Assembly: GCA_031255985.1 (NCBI GenBank)
Contig: JAIRRL010000174.1
Span: 1 to 28,341, forward strand
From: Gracilibacteraceae bacterium
Lineage (GTDB): Bacteria > Bacillota > Desulfitobacteriia > Desulfitobacteriales > Syntrophobotulaceae
Length of the DNA stretch: 28,341 bases
Direction of reading: 5' to 3'
This document shows positions 15,421 through 23,449 of the stretch, one piece after another. The notes under the pieces were generated by a model that searched no databases, was not told the DNA's origin, and worked only from the letters and a program-made list of their open reading frames with translations. Numbering within the stretch: position 1 is the stretch's first letter; each line of letters begins with the position of its first letter. Both the position numbers and the translations under genes were made by a program.

Positions 15421-15562
15421 CATCATGTTTTCTTGTCATATTTCCATTATTTTCCTTCACATTCCGTCATCTCCCGTCACTTTCCATTCTCACGCCGCAA
15501 TCCCAATATTTTAGCGACTACAATTTTAATTAATTTGAAATCTTTTTTTAATTTGTGTTAAA
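15421..15562. other. AT- and pyrimidine-rich non-coding stretch
   Basis: The plus strand at about 15433-15492 is strongly C/T-rich with loosely repeated TTCC, CCGTCA and CCGTCAC words, then becomes A/T-rich before the next promoter. No gene or RNA family was recognised. Confidence 0.35.
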
Positions 15563-15591
15563 TTGTCAAAGCGAGGTAAAAGGTGTAAAAT
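15563..15591 (+). promoter_or_regulatory. Promoter of the permuted amidase-like gene
   Basis: TTGTCA (15563-15568), a 17-nt spacer and TAAAAT (15586-15591). Confidence 0.7.
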
Positions 15592-15623
15592 ACATGTCAT
15601 GAATATATTGGAGGGGATTGCGC

Positions 15624-16226
15624 GTGACTGGAGATTCATCAACGGCAAAGCATCTATACGTCGTGCTGTCAAGAAGCTCGACGGCGCTTTCAAAAACTAT
15701 CCGCTTTCTGAAAGGCGTCGAGTACACTCACGCGGCGCTGGCGTTGGACGCGCGGCTGGAATACATGTTCAGCTTCGGGAGGCGGCGCGCGCATAATCCG
15801 TTTGTCGGCTGTTTCAAACGGGAAAGGATCGGCGACGCGCTTTACCGGCCATATTCTGAACTGCCAGGAGTAGTGCTTGAAATAACCGTATCCGCCGCGC
15901 AATATAAAAGCGCGGTCGCTCTGATAGAATCGTTCCTGCTGGACGGTCATATGTACGGGTACAATTATCTCGGCCTGGCTGGAAACCTGTGGGGATGGAG
16001 CCGTATGGCCGGCATGCGCTTTTTCTGCTCCGAATTCGTATACCATGTTCTGCACAAAATCGGCGTGAGCGATCTGGGGAAACCGCGGGGCCTCGTCAGC
16101 CCACAGGATTTGATGAGAATAAAAAGCCGCGTTATTTTTCAGGGCAACCTGAAGGAATATGGCTGCCCGGCAAAACGCGCCGCCGCTCCGCGCCTATTCC
16201 GCTTCGGCTCCTGGGACGCGGTCTAA
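15624..16226 (+). CDS. Permuted NlpC/P60-like (YiiX/YaeF-type) putative amidase or peptidase
   Basis: A 200-residue protein with no signal peptide. The fold is suggested by an N-terminal His36 in EYTHAALALD and a late Cys135 in RFFCSEFVYHVL. This order (His before Cys) is that of circularly permuted papain-like NlpC/P60 proteins, which act on amide, thioester or lipid ester bonds. The substrate is unknown. I chose GTG at 15624 because GGAGGGG lies 7 nt upstream; TTG at 15618 would be only 1 nt from it. The gene stands alone between its own promoter and a bidirectional terminator. Confidence 0.75.
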   Translation: MTGDSSTAKHLYVVLSRSSTALSKTIRFLKGVEYTHAALALDARLEYMFSFGRRRAHNPFVGCFKRERIGDALYRPYSELPGVVLEITVSAAQYKSAVALIESFLLDGHMYGYNYLGLAGNLWGWSRMAGMRFFCSEFVYHVLHKIGVSDLGKPRGLVSPQDLMRIKSRVIFQGNLKEYGCPAKRAAAPRLFRFGSWDAV

Positions 16227-16240
16227 GCGACGGCGGCAAA

Positions 16241-16270
16241 AAACACCCGCCAAATATTTGGCGGGTGTTT
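16241..16270. terminator. Bidirectional terminator, perfect 30-bp palindrome
   Basis: AAACACCCGCCAAAT is followed directly by its exact reverse complement. With A-runs on one side and T-runs on the other it serves both the amidase-like gene and the convergent tRNA array. Confidence 0.85.
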
Positions 16271-16284
16271 GAATAAAGGCTTTA

Positions 16285-16361
16285 TGGTGGGTTTGATTGG
16301 ACTCGAACCAACGACCCCCACGATGTCAACGTGGTGCTCTAACCAACTGAGCTACAAACCC
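16285..16361 (-). tRNA. tRNA-Val(GAC)
   Basis: Acceptor GGGTTTG/CAAACCC, anticodon loop TTGACAT between CCACG and CGTGG, and an encoded CCA. Last gene of the array. Confidence 0.95.
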
Positions 16362-16383
16362 GTGAAACGCGCTACGGCGAATA

Positions 16384-16472
16384 TGGTGCCGAAGACCGGA
16401 ATCGAACCGGTACGGGGGTTTATCCCCGCGGGATTTTAAGTCCCGTGCGTCTGCCAATTCCGCCACTTCGGC
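16384..16472 (-). tRNA. tRNA-Leu(TAA)
   Basis: Class II tRNA of 89 nt with a long variable arm, acceptor GCCGAAG, anticodon loop CTTAAAA and an encoded CCA. Confidence 0.95.
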
Positions 16473-16480
16473 CTGTAAAT

Positions 16481-16556
16481 TGGAGGCGGCACCCAGATTC
16501 GAACTGGGGAATAGAGGTTTTGCAGACCTCTGCCTTAGCCGCTTGGCTATGCCGCC
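16481..16556 (-). tRNA. tRNA-Cys(GCA)
   Basis: Acceptor GGCGGCA/TGCCGCC, anticodon loop CTGCAAA and an encoded CCA. A 62-nt spacer separates it from tRNA-Gly. Confidence 0.95.
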
Positions 16557-16618
16557 ACGAAAACAACGCTCGCCGGCTTGCCTTTTCCATTCGGCGGCGC
16601 CGCAAGCGCTCAAGATTT

Positions 16619-16693
16619 TGGAGCGGGTGACGAGATTTGAACTCGCGACTTTCACCTTGGCAAGGTGACACTCTACCACTGAGTTACACCCGC
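16619..16693 (-). tRNA. tRNA-Gly(GCC)
   Basis: Acceptor GCGGGTG/CACCCGC, anticodon loop TTGCCAA between TCACC and GGTGA, and an encoded CCA. Confidence 0.95.
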
Positions 16694-16700
16694 AATACTA

Positions 16701-16776
16701 TGGTGCCTCAGGGCAGAATCGAACTGCCGACACGTGGATTTTCAGTCCACTGCTCTGCCAACTGAGCTACCGAGGC
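16701..16776 (-). tRNA. tRNA-Phe(GAA)
   Basis: Acceptor GCCTCGG/CTGAGGC, anticodon loop CTGAAAA between GTGGA and TCCAC, and an encoded CCA. Confidence 0.95.
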
Positions 16777-16783
16777 ATTTTGC

Positions 16784-16859
16784 TGGCGACCCCGATCGGA
16801 CTTGAACCGACGATCTCCTGCGTGACAGGCAGGCATGTTAACCACTACACCACGGGGCC
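16784..16859 (-). tRNA. tRNA-Asp(GTC)
   Basis: Acceptor GGCCCCG/CGGGGTC, anticodon loop CTGTCAC between CCTGC and GCAGG, G73 and an encoded CCA. Confidence 0.95.
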
Positions 16860-16870
16860 ATTATGGAATT

Positions 16871-16946
16871 TGGTGGGCAATGACAGGCTCGAACTGCCGA
16901 CCTCCTGCTTGTAAGGCAGGCGCTCTCCCAACTGAGCTAATCGCCC
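16871..16946 (-). tRNA. tRNA-Val(TAC)
   Basis: Acceptor GGGCGAT/ATTGCCC, anticodon loop CTTACAA between CCTGC and GCAGG, and an encoded CCA. First gene of the seven-tRNA array. Confidence 0.95.
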
Positions 16947-16966
16947 GTTGTCAAGCGGCAATGTCA

Positions 16967-16995
16967 AGTATACACAAAAAAATGTCCCCTGTCAA
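16967..16995 (-). promoter_or_regulatory. Strong promoter of the seven-tRNA array
   Basis: Perfect TTGACA (16995-16990), a 17-nt spacer and TATACT (16972-16967), ending about 20 nt before tRNA-Val(TAC). Confidence 0.85.
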
Positions 16996-17176
16996 AACAT
17001 TTTTACCGTTTTTTTCGTTTTTTAGGTTAGCGTACGCCAATCCCAAAAAACTTAAATCCCTGCCAGTCATACCCTTATACTTACGAAATATTTACATATG
17101 CGAAATCGATATCCACGCGATCCCCCCGTCAAGACTTTTTTAATCGCCGCGCAGCCGTCAAACGTGATAAACCGCA

Positions 17177-17205
17177 TTGAAAAAACCAGCGGACGGATGT
17201 ACAAT
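17177..17205 (+). promoter_or_regulatory. Promoter of proS-polC
   Basis: TTGAAA (17177-17182), a 17-nt spacer and TACAAT (17200-17205). The leader before proS would be only about 30 nt, which leaves no room for a T-box. Confidence 0.7.
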
Positions 17206-17242
17206 AAAGTAGCGCTATTTCAAAGAAAGGACGATCTACATT

Positions 17243-18964
17243 ATGAAAATGAGCCGGTTGCTCGCGCCTACTTTGCGGGAAGCGCCCGCGGAAGCGGAAA
17301 TCGCCAGCCATAAGCTGCTGCTGCGCGCCGGGTTTATCCGCAAATCCACCGCGGGGGTATACACTTATTTGCCGCTGGGCTGGCGCGTTATCCGTAAAAT
17401 AGAACAAATTACGCGCGAGGAAATGAACGCCGCCGGCGGCCAGGAGATCATGATGCCCGTAATACAGCCGGCGGAGTTATGGCAAACAACCGGGCGCTGG
17501 GAACTGTACGGGCCGGAGATGTTTCGTCTGCGGGACAGGCACGGGCGGGATTTTTGCCTCGGCCCGACGCATGAGGAAATCATAACGGAGCTGGTAAAAG
17601 GCGACGTGCGCTCATATAAGCAATTACCGCTCCGACTGTATCAGATTCAAAACAAATACCGCGACGAACGGCGGCCGCGGTTTGGCCTGATGCGGGGCCG
17701 GGAATTCATCATGATGGATTTATATTCTTTTGACCGTTCGCCGGCGGAGGCGCGGGAAAGCTATGACCGGATGTACGCCGCCTATGAAGCGATTTTTCGC
17801 CGCTGCGGCCTGGTTTTCCGGGCGGTGGAAGCCGACGCCGGCGCTATCGGCGGCAGCGGCGGCACGCATGAATTCATGGCTCTGACCGACGCCGGGGAAG
17901 CGGAAGTTGTTTTCTGCCCGGACTGCGCTTACGCGGCCAACACGGAAAAAGCGGAATGCGCCCCGCCGCCCGCCCTCGGCGCCCCGTCCCCCTCGGCTCC
18001 GCCGCCTTCCTTACTCGCCACGCCGGGCGCGCGCACCATCGAGGAAGTCGCCGCTCTGCTCGCTCTTCCTCCGGCCCGGCTGCTCAAAACCCTCATATAC
18101 AAGGGCGACGGCCAGTATTTGGCCGTCGTGGTTCGCGGCGACCGGACGGCGAACGAAGTCAAGATCAACAATCTTCTCGGCCCTTTTCTGGATTTGCGCC
18201 TGGCCGAAGAAGACGAAGTAACGGCATTGCTGGCTTGCGCGCCCGGTTCGGTCGGACCGGTCGGCCTGCCGGCGGGCGCCCGTCTGGCTGTGGACAGCGA
18301 AGCCGCCGTTCCCCTCCCCTTTGTTTGCGGCGCTAACCAACCGGACGCCCATTGGCGGGATGTAACGCCGGGGCGGGATTTTCCCCTGACCTTGACGGCC
18401 GATCTGCGCCTGGCTCAGGCGGGCGAGCCTTGTCCGCGCTGCGGCGCCCCTTTGCGCGGGGCGCGCGGGATTGAAGTCGGCCAGGTATTCAATTTAGGGC
18501 AAAAATACAGCGAAGCCCTTGCCGCCCGTTTTTTAAACGAGGCAGGCAAGTCGCTCCCCTTTTACATGGGCTGTTACGGCATCGGCGTCAGCCGGACAAT
18601 GGCGGCGGTAGCCGAGCAATACGGCGACGGGGACGGAATCGTTTGGCCCCTGGCCATCGCCCCTTATCATTGCGTCCTTATCCCCGCCAACGTGAAAGAC
18701 GAAGCGGTTATGACGGCGGCGGCCGCCCTTCAGGCCGAACTGGAAAAAGCCGGGGTGGAAACTGTTCTGGACGACCGGGCCGAGCGGGTGGGAGTTAAAT
18801 TCAAGGACGCCGATTTGATCGGGTTTCCCCTCCGCCTGGTTATCAGCGCCCAAACGCTGGCGCAAAAGACGGCGGAATTGAAACTGCGCCGCACGGGCGC
18901 CATTGAGTTTATTCCCTTGACCGAGACGGTCGCCCGGATCCGGCTGATTATGGAAGGAAACTGA
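17243..18964 (+). CDS. proS: Prolyl-tRNA synthetase, bacterial type with editing domain
   Basis: A class II synthetase of 573 residues that charges tRNA-Pro. Class II motif 2 lies at RDERRPRFGLMRGREF (140-155) and motif 3 at GCYGIGVSRTMAA (443-455). The inserted YbaK-like editing domain, which removes mischarged alanine, spans about 224-407. It carries the expected Lys282 in LLKTLIYKGDG and the GPVGLP turn (338-343). Two CxxC pairs (FCPDC at 224-228, CPRC at 397-400) flank the insertion. A Pro-rich linker (241-256) lies at the start of the editing domain. The anticodon-binding domain is at the C-terminus (about 470-573). AAAGGA precedes the start. PolC begins 4 nt after its stop, so the two are cotranscribed. 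Confidence 0.97.
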   Translation: MKMSRLLAPTLREAPAEAEIASHKLLLRAGFIRKSTAGVYTYLPLGWRVIRKIEQITREEMNAAGGQEIMMPVIQPAELWQTTGRWELYGPEMFRLRDRHGRDFCLGPTHEEIITELVKGDVRSYKQLPLRLYQIQNKYRDERRPRFGLMRGREFIMMDLYSFDRSPAEARESYDRMYAAYEAIFRRCGLVFRAVEADAGAIGGSGGTHEFMALTDAGEAEVVFCPDCAYAANTEKAECAPPPALGAPSPSAPPPSLLATPGARTIEEVAALLALPPARLLKTLIYKGDGQYLAVVVRGDRTANEVKINNLLGPFLDLRLAEEDEVTALLACAPGSVGPVGLPAGARLAVDSEAAVPLPFVCGANQPDAHWRDVTPGRDFPLTLTADLRLAQAGEPCPRCGAPLRGARGIEVGQVFNLGQKYSEALAARFLNEAGKSLPFYMGCYGIGVSRTMAAVAEQYGDGDGIVWPLAIAPYHCVLIPANVKDEAVMTAAAALQAELEKAGVETVLDDRAERVGVKFKDADLIGFPLRLVISAQTLAQKTAELKLRRTGAIEFIPLTETVARIRLIMEGN

Positions 18965-18968
18965 AACG

Positions 18969-21900
18969 ATGACGATTAAATTTGCGGAAACAGCCTTATT
19001 CTCGACTTTGACCCCGGAAGCGCGGGAACGTCTCACGCCTTATTCGGAGATGCTGTGGCTGGAGCGGCTGGAATTGTCGGCCCGGGAAAACAGAAGCCGG
19101 ATTTACTTGCTGGCGGCGGACGCCGTGCCGCCGGCAGAAAGAAAGTTCTGCGCCGAGATTTTGACCGTCTCCTGCCAGCCGGTCGCGGTGGAAGTCATAT
19201 GGAGCGAACAGAAGAAAACAACAGAGGCGGCGGCCTCGCTGACGGCGGCGCAAGCGGAATTCGCCAAAGAAGAAGAAAAATACGCGGAACAAGTTCGCCG
19301 CCGCCAGGAAAAAAACGCGACCAGGAAAAAAAGCGCGGGTACCGTACTCATAGGCGGCCCTATTCGTTCCCCCGCCGTCCCGCTCCGGGAAATCAAAGAA
19401 GAAGAACGAACGACTGTCGTCGAGGGATATGTTTTCAACTTAAATGAGAAGGAATTCAAAACCGGCCGGCGTTTAGTCACCTGCGACGTCAGCGACCATA
19501 CCAACTCGCTTGACGTGAAATTCTACCTGGAAGCAAAAAACGCAAAGCAGCCGCTGGACGAGGGTCTCTGGTACCGCCTGCGCGGCGAGGTGATAACAGA
19601 CAAATACACCAATGAATTAACAATGATGGCAAAAGATATCATGTCAATCCCCCCCCCTGCCCTTAGACTTGATCTGGCGGCGGAAAAACGGGTCGAACTG
19701 CATCTCCATACCCGGATGTCCGACATGGACGGGATGTCGGCGCCGAAGGCTCTCGTCCGCCGCGCCGCCGAGTGGGGACATGAGGCCGTCGCCATCACCG
19801 ATCACGGCGTCGTGCAGGCTTTTCCGGAAGCGGCGGCGGAAGCGGCGGCGACCGGGGGCAAAATCAAGGTGATCTTCGGCATGGAAGGCTATCTGCTCAA
19901 TCAGCCTTTTGCTCATTACACCAACGGCATCCTCAATGAAAAGATGCCGAATATCCATATTATCCTGCTGGCGCGAAACGCGGCCGGGTTAAAAAACCTG
20001 TACCGGATCGTGACGGCTTCCCATTTGCAATATTTTTACCGCCGCCCCCGCCTGCCGCGGGAATTTCTGGCCGCCCACCGGGAAGGACTGCTGATCGGCT
20101 CGGCTTGCGAGGCGGGCGAGGTTTATCAGGCGGTTCTCCGCGGCGCGCCGGCGGAAGAACTGCGGGCTGTCGCTTCTTTTTACGATTATTTGGAAATCCA
20201 GCCCATAGCAAACAATAATTTCCTTGTGCGAGAGGGACGGGTAGCGGACGAGGAAGCCCTGCGCGACTTAAACCGCGCCATTGTAGCCTTGGGAGATGAA
20301 CTCGGTCTGCCGGTCGTCGCTACCTGCGACGTGCATTTTCTGGAACCGGAGGACGAGGTGTACCGCCGCATCATCATGGCGGCCAAAGGCTTTGAGGACG
20401 CCGACAATCAAGCGCCCCTTTTTCTGCGCTCGACAGAGGAAATGCTGGCCGAATTCGCTTATCTGGGAGAGGAAACCGCTTATCGCGTCGTGGTGACAAA
20501 TACCCGCGCCCTGGCCGCCCAAGTGGAAAAAATGGCGCCTTTCCCCTCCCGTCTGCACATACCGCATATTCCCCAGGCGGCGGAGAAAATCCAGGCCCTG
20601 GCGGCGCAAACAGCCCATTCCCTCTACGGCGAGCCGCTGCCGGCCATTGTGGCGGAGCGGCTGGCAAAAGAATTGGGCGCGATCGTAGACAGCGGTTATG
20701 CCGTTCTTTATTATATTGCCCATCTGCTGGTAAAAAAATCCAATGAGGACGGCTATCTCGTGGGTTCGCGCGGCTCGGTCGGTTCTTCCCTGGCGGCTAC
20801 TCTGACCGGGATCACGGAGGTGAATCCGCTTCCGCCTCATTACCGCTGCCCCAACCCCGGCTGCCGCTACTCGGAATTCGTCACGGACGGCAGCGCCGGC
20901 TCCGGGGTTGATCTGGCGGATAAGGACTGCCCTTTGTGTTCAACCGCGCTGATAAAAGACGGTCACGATATTCCCTTTGAAACTTTTCTCGGTTTTGCCG
21001 GCGAAAAAGTGCCGGATATCGACCTGAATTTTTCCGGTGATTATCAGGCCCGCGCCCATAAATTCGTCGAGGAATTTTTCGGCGGGGAAAATATTTTTCG
21101 CGCCGGCACCATCGCCACGATAGCGAAAAAGTCAGCGGGCGGATATTGCCTGAAATACGCGGAGGAACACGGAGAAACGTTCAGCGCAGCGGAACGGCGC
21201 CGTCTGATACAGGGCTGCGTCGGCGTCAAGCGGACGACCGGACAGCATCCGGGGGGACTGTTGATCCTGCCCAAGGACGCTGATATTCATGAATTCACCC
21301 CCTTGCAGTATCCCGCCAACGATACTAAAACCGGTACGGTGACGACGCATTTTGAATATGATTATCTGCATGACAGTCTCGTTAAACTGGATCTGCTCGG
21401 TCATGACGACCCGACGGTCATCCGCTTGCTGGAGGATTTAACGGGAGTGGACGTGAAAACCGTCCCCCTTGACGACGAGCGGACATTATCCCTTTTTTCC
21501 GGCACGGAAGCGCTTGCGGTTTCACCGGAGGAAATCGGCTCGGTCACAGGCACGCTGGGCATCCCGGAATTCGGCACAGATCTTTCGCGCCAAATTCTCG
21601 CGGATATAAGGCCGCGCAATTTTTCTCATCTGGTGCGCATCTCCGGATTGTCGCACGGCACCAACGTCTGGCGCGGCAACGCCCAGGATCTGGTGCGGGC
21701 CGGCACGGCGGGAATTGAGCAAATCATCGCCTGCCGCGATGATATCATGACTTACCTGATGAGCCGGGGCATGGCGCCGTCCTTGGCTTTTGCCATCATG
21801 GAAAGCGTCCGCAAAGGCAAGGGCGTGACGGAGGAATGGGAAAAAGCCATTCAGGCCGCGGGCGCGCCGTCCTGGTACGCCGATTCCTGCCGCAAAATAA

Positions 21901-22430
21901 AATATATGTTCCCCAAGGCTCACGCGGTGGCCTATGTGACCATGGCCATGCGCATCGCCTGGTTCAAAGTATATTATCCGGAAGCTTTTTATGTCAGTTT
22001 CTTTACGGTGCGAGCCGACGAATTCGACGCCGATATCATCGCGGGCGGGCGGGAAGCCTGCCTGGCGGCCATAACGCTGATAGAGGAAAAAAAGTGGGAG
22101 ACTACCCAGCGGGATAAAAACTTGCGCGCGATTCTGGAACTGGCTGTGGAAATGTACGCGCGCGGAATCGCTTTGCGCCGCGTGGACATCAACGAATCGC
22201 ATCCGAGCCGCTTTCTCGTCACGGGCACGGGCATATTGCCGCCTTTCACCGCGCTGAAAGGCATCGGCGCCGCCGCCGCCCAGCAACTGGCTGATTCTCG
22301 CTCCGCCGGAAAAATAAACTGCGTTGAGGATTTTCTCTTGCGCGGCGTTCCCCAGTCCGTCGTTGAGACGCTGCGCCGGCACGGTTCTCTGGCTGGCCTT
22401 CCGGAAAGCAACCAACTCACGCTGTTTTGA
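18969..22430 (+). CDS. polC: DNA polymerase III PolC-type alpha subunit lacking the DnaQ-like exonuclease domain
   Basis: The replicative polymerase of low-GC Gram-positive-type bacteria, 1153 residues against roughly 1430 for B. subtilis PolC. In order: a shortened N-terminal domain (1-80), a charged helical linker (81-125), an OB domain (about 147-228), PHP (about 240-470), a zinc-binding segment (Cys627, Cys632, Cys654, Cys657), a palm with catalytic Asp683 and Asp685 in PDIDLNFS and Asp808 in KLDLLGHDD, and the fingers and C-terminus ending in NQLTLF, a likely beta-clamp-binding tail. PHP ligands appear complete: HLH (245-247), Asp252/254, His271, Asp278-His279, Glu306, Cys380 and Asp454-His456. 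The 3'-5' exonuclease usually inserted in PHP after GMEGYLL is absent. PHP resumes at NIHIILLARN within about 20 residues and no DxETTG motif exists. The frame is uninterrupted. Confidence 0.95.
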   Translation: MTIKFAETALFSTLTPEARERLTPYSEMLWLERLELSARENRSRIYLLAADAVPPAERKFCAEILTVSCQPVAVEVIWSEQKKTTEAAASLTAAQAEFAKEEEKYAEQVRRRQEKNATRKKSAGTVLIGGPIRSPAVPLREIKEEERTTVVEGYVFNLNEKEFKTGRRLVTCDVSDHTNSLDVKFYLEAKNAKQPLDEGLWYRLRGEVITDKYTNELTMMAKDIMSIPPPALRLDLAAEKRVELHLHTRMSDMDGMSAPKALVRRAAEWGHEAVAITDHGVVQAFPEAAAEAAATGGKIKVIFGMEGYLLNQPFAHYTNGILNEKMPNIHIILLARNAAGLKNLYRIVTASHLQYFYRRPRLPREFLAAHREGLLIGSACEAGEVYQAVLRGAPAEELRAVASFYDYLEIQPIANNNFLVREGRVADEEALRDLNRAIVALGDELGLPVVATCDVHFLEPEDEVYRRIIMAAKGFEDADNQAPLFLRSTEEMLAEFAYLGEETAYRVVVTNTRALAAQVEKMAPFPSRLHIPHIPQAAEKIQALAAQTAHSLYGEPLPAIVAERLAKELGAIVDSGYAVLYYIAHLLVKKSNEDGYLVGSRGSVGSSLAATLTGITEVNPLPPHYRCPNPGCRYSEFVTDGSAGSGVDLADKDCPLCSTALIKDGHDIPFETFLGFAGEKVPDIDLNFSGDYQARAHKFVEEFFGGENIFRAGTIATIAKKSAGGYCLKYAEEHGETFSAAERRRLIQGCVGVKRTTGQHPGGLLILPKDADIHEFTPLQYPANDTKTGTVTTHFEYDYLHDSLVKLDLLGHDDPTVIRLLEDLTGVDVKTVPLDDERTLSLFSGTEALAVSPEEIGSVTGTLGIPEFGTDLSRQILADIRPRNFSHLVRISGLSHGTNVWRGNAQDLVRAGTAGIEQIIACRDDIMTYLMSRGMAPSLAFAIMESVRKGKGVTEEWEKAIQAAGAPSWYADSCRKIKYMFPKAHAVAYVTMAMRIAWFKVYYPEAFYVSFFTVRADEFDADIIAGGREACLAAITLIEEKKWETTQRDKNLRAILELAVEMYARGIALRRVDINESHPSRFLVTGTGILPPFTALKGIGAAAAQQLADSRSAGKINCVEDFLLRGVPQSVVETLRRHGSLAGLPESNQLTLF

Positions 22431-22623
22431 CGAACAGCTTAAAATCAAAGCCCGGCAGCGCGTCGCGCCACTGCCGGGCTTTGATTTTGTGTCTCTGATA
22501 AGCTTGCGGGCGGGGCGGCTTCCGCGTCACCGGCCGCAAAGCGCCCCAACTCAGCCGCTGCGCTTTGTCCCGCTCCCGCTGCTGTTTTTTTGACAGCTTT
22601 TCATACGGAATGAATTTTTCCAT
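22417..22623 (-). CDS. Small basic conserved hypothetical protein
   Basis: A 68-residue, Lys/Arg-rich protein starting MEKFIPYEKLSKKQQRERDK. I recall similar short proteins (YEK-L/M-SKK-R, W-G--PVTR--P-P-AY) in other Bacillota, but I cannot name a function. The ATG at 22623 is 2 nt after the stop of the NYN-domain gene, and AAGGA lies 5 nt upstream inside that gene, which supports translational coupling and a real gene. The C-terminal 20 or so codons run through the terminator hairpin at 22441-22488, and the stop overlaps the 3' end of polC by 14 nt. The C-terminus may therefore be relatively new. RNA binding is possible from charge and context but unproven. Confidence 0.6.
   Translation of the reverse strand: MEKFIPYEKLSKKQQRERDKAQRLSWGALRPVTRKPPRPQAYQRHKIKARQWRDALPGFDFKLFVKTA
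22441..22488. terminator. Strong terminator between polC and the convergent unit
   Basis: Arms of 18 bp, the right one CTGCCGGGCTTTGATTTT at 22471-22488, pair perfectly across a 12-nt loop with A-rich and T-rich ends on both strands. It starts 11 nt after the polC stop and lies inside the 68-codon minus-strand gene. Confidence 0.9.
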
Positions 22624-22625
22624 GT

Positions 22626-23417
22626 CTATCCTTCCCTTATTTTAATATAAACCCCATTCTGCACTTTTTTGGTCACCAGATAGTCCAGCGACTGCACGAA
22701 CATCGACAGCTTGGAAAAATTAAAATTCCGCACGTCGAAATCCGGATAACGCTTGACCAGCTTATTGCCCAGCTCCCCTATATTGAGCCAGCCGTTGTCG
22801 TCGGAATTCTCCGCCGTAATGGATAAAATAGCCGTCTTGATTGTGCGTTTGCTCGCCGCCGATTTGCTGACCGCCGATTTGGCCGCCGTGGAGTTCAGCC
22901 CGGCTTTGTCCGCGTCCGTTTTAAGCCGGACGACGTTTTTGCTTTCCGCCTGTTTTTCCTCAATATCGGCCTTGGCGGATTCTGTCGCTAAAATGTCAAG
23001 ATACTTAAAACGGTTGCAGGCGGAGATAAAAGATTTGGGCGTCTTGCTTTCCCCCATGCCGATGACGATCATGCCGCCCTCCCGCAGCCGCGCGGCCAAG
23101 CGGGTGAAGTCGCTGTCCGAGGAAACTATGCAAAACCCGTTCACGCGGCCGGAATAAAAAATATCCATGGCGTCGATTATCATGGCGGAATCAGTGGCGT
23201 TCTTGCCGCTTGTATAGGCAAACTGCTGGAACGGGAGGATGGAATTGTCAATAAGCGCCGCTTTCCAGTTTTTTAGATTCGGCGTGGTCCAGTCGCCGTA
23301 GATGCGCTTGTAGGTGGCCACGCCCTCATTGGATATTTCGTCCAAAATAAATTTAATGTAACGCTCAGAAATGTTATCCGCGTCGATCAATACAGCGAAT
23401 TTCTTTTCATCGTCCAA
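22626..23417 (-). CDS. NYN-domain (LabA/DUF88-like) protein with C-terminal OST-HTH/LOTUS domain
   Basis: A 263-residue protein. The N-terminal NYN domain (about 5-140) is a PIN-like RNase fold with acidic residues at the expected places: Asp12 and Asp14 in VLIDADN, Asp76 in KNATDSAM, and Asp101 and Asp103 in VSSDSDF. A Lys/Ala/Ser-rich linker (145-190) leads to an OST-HTH/LOTUS-type RNA-binding domain (about 192-260; DNGWLNIGELGNKLVKRYPDF). RNA processing or silencing is inferred. The start is TTG at 23417, because AAAGGGG lies 7 nt upstream and no in-frame ATG is near. It is followed 2 nt later by the small basic gene and preceded by purA with a 32-nt gap. Confidence 0.85.
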   Translation of the reverse strand: MDDEKKFAVLIDADNISERYIKFILDEISNEGVATYKRIYGDWTTPNLKNWKAALIDNSILPFQQFAYTSGKNATDSAMIIDAMDIFYSGRVNGFCIVSSDSDFTRLAARLREGGMIVIGMGESKTPKSFISACNRFKYLDILATESAKADIEEKQAESKNVVRLKTDADKAGLNSTAAKSAVSKSAASKRTIKTAILSITAENSDDNGWLNIGELGNKLVKRYPDFDVRNFNFSKLSMFVQSLDYLVTKKVQNGVYIKIREG

Positions 23418-23449
23418 AAAAATACCCCTTTAATATGGAATTAATTACC

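Noticed and set aside
15563..15796. Small plus-strand frame overlapping the amidase-like gene
   Set aside because: It begins within the promoter and overlaps the better supported frame. It shows no known motif.
16947..17242. T-box riboswitch upstream of proS
   Set aside because: The promoter at 17177-17205 leaves a leader of about 30 nt. No T-box sequence or specifier structure was seen.
21522..22448. Long open frame antisense to polC
   Set aside because: It is a by-product of GC-rich codon bias opposite a strongly conserved gene. It has no ribosome site or recognisable domain. The same applies to frames opposite 686-1447, 5068-5886, 6791-7549 and 11543-12238.
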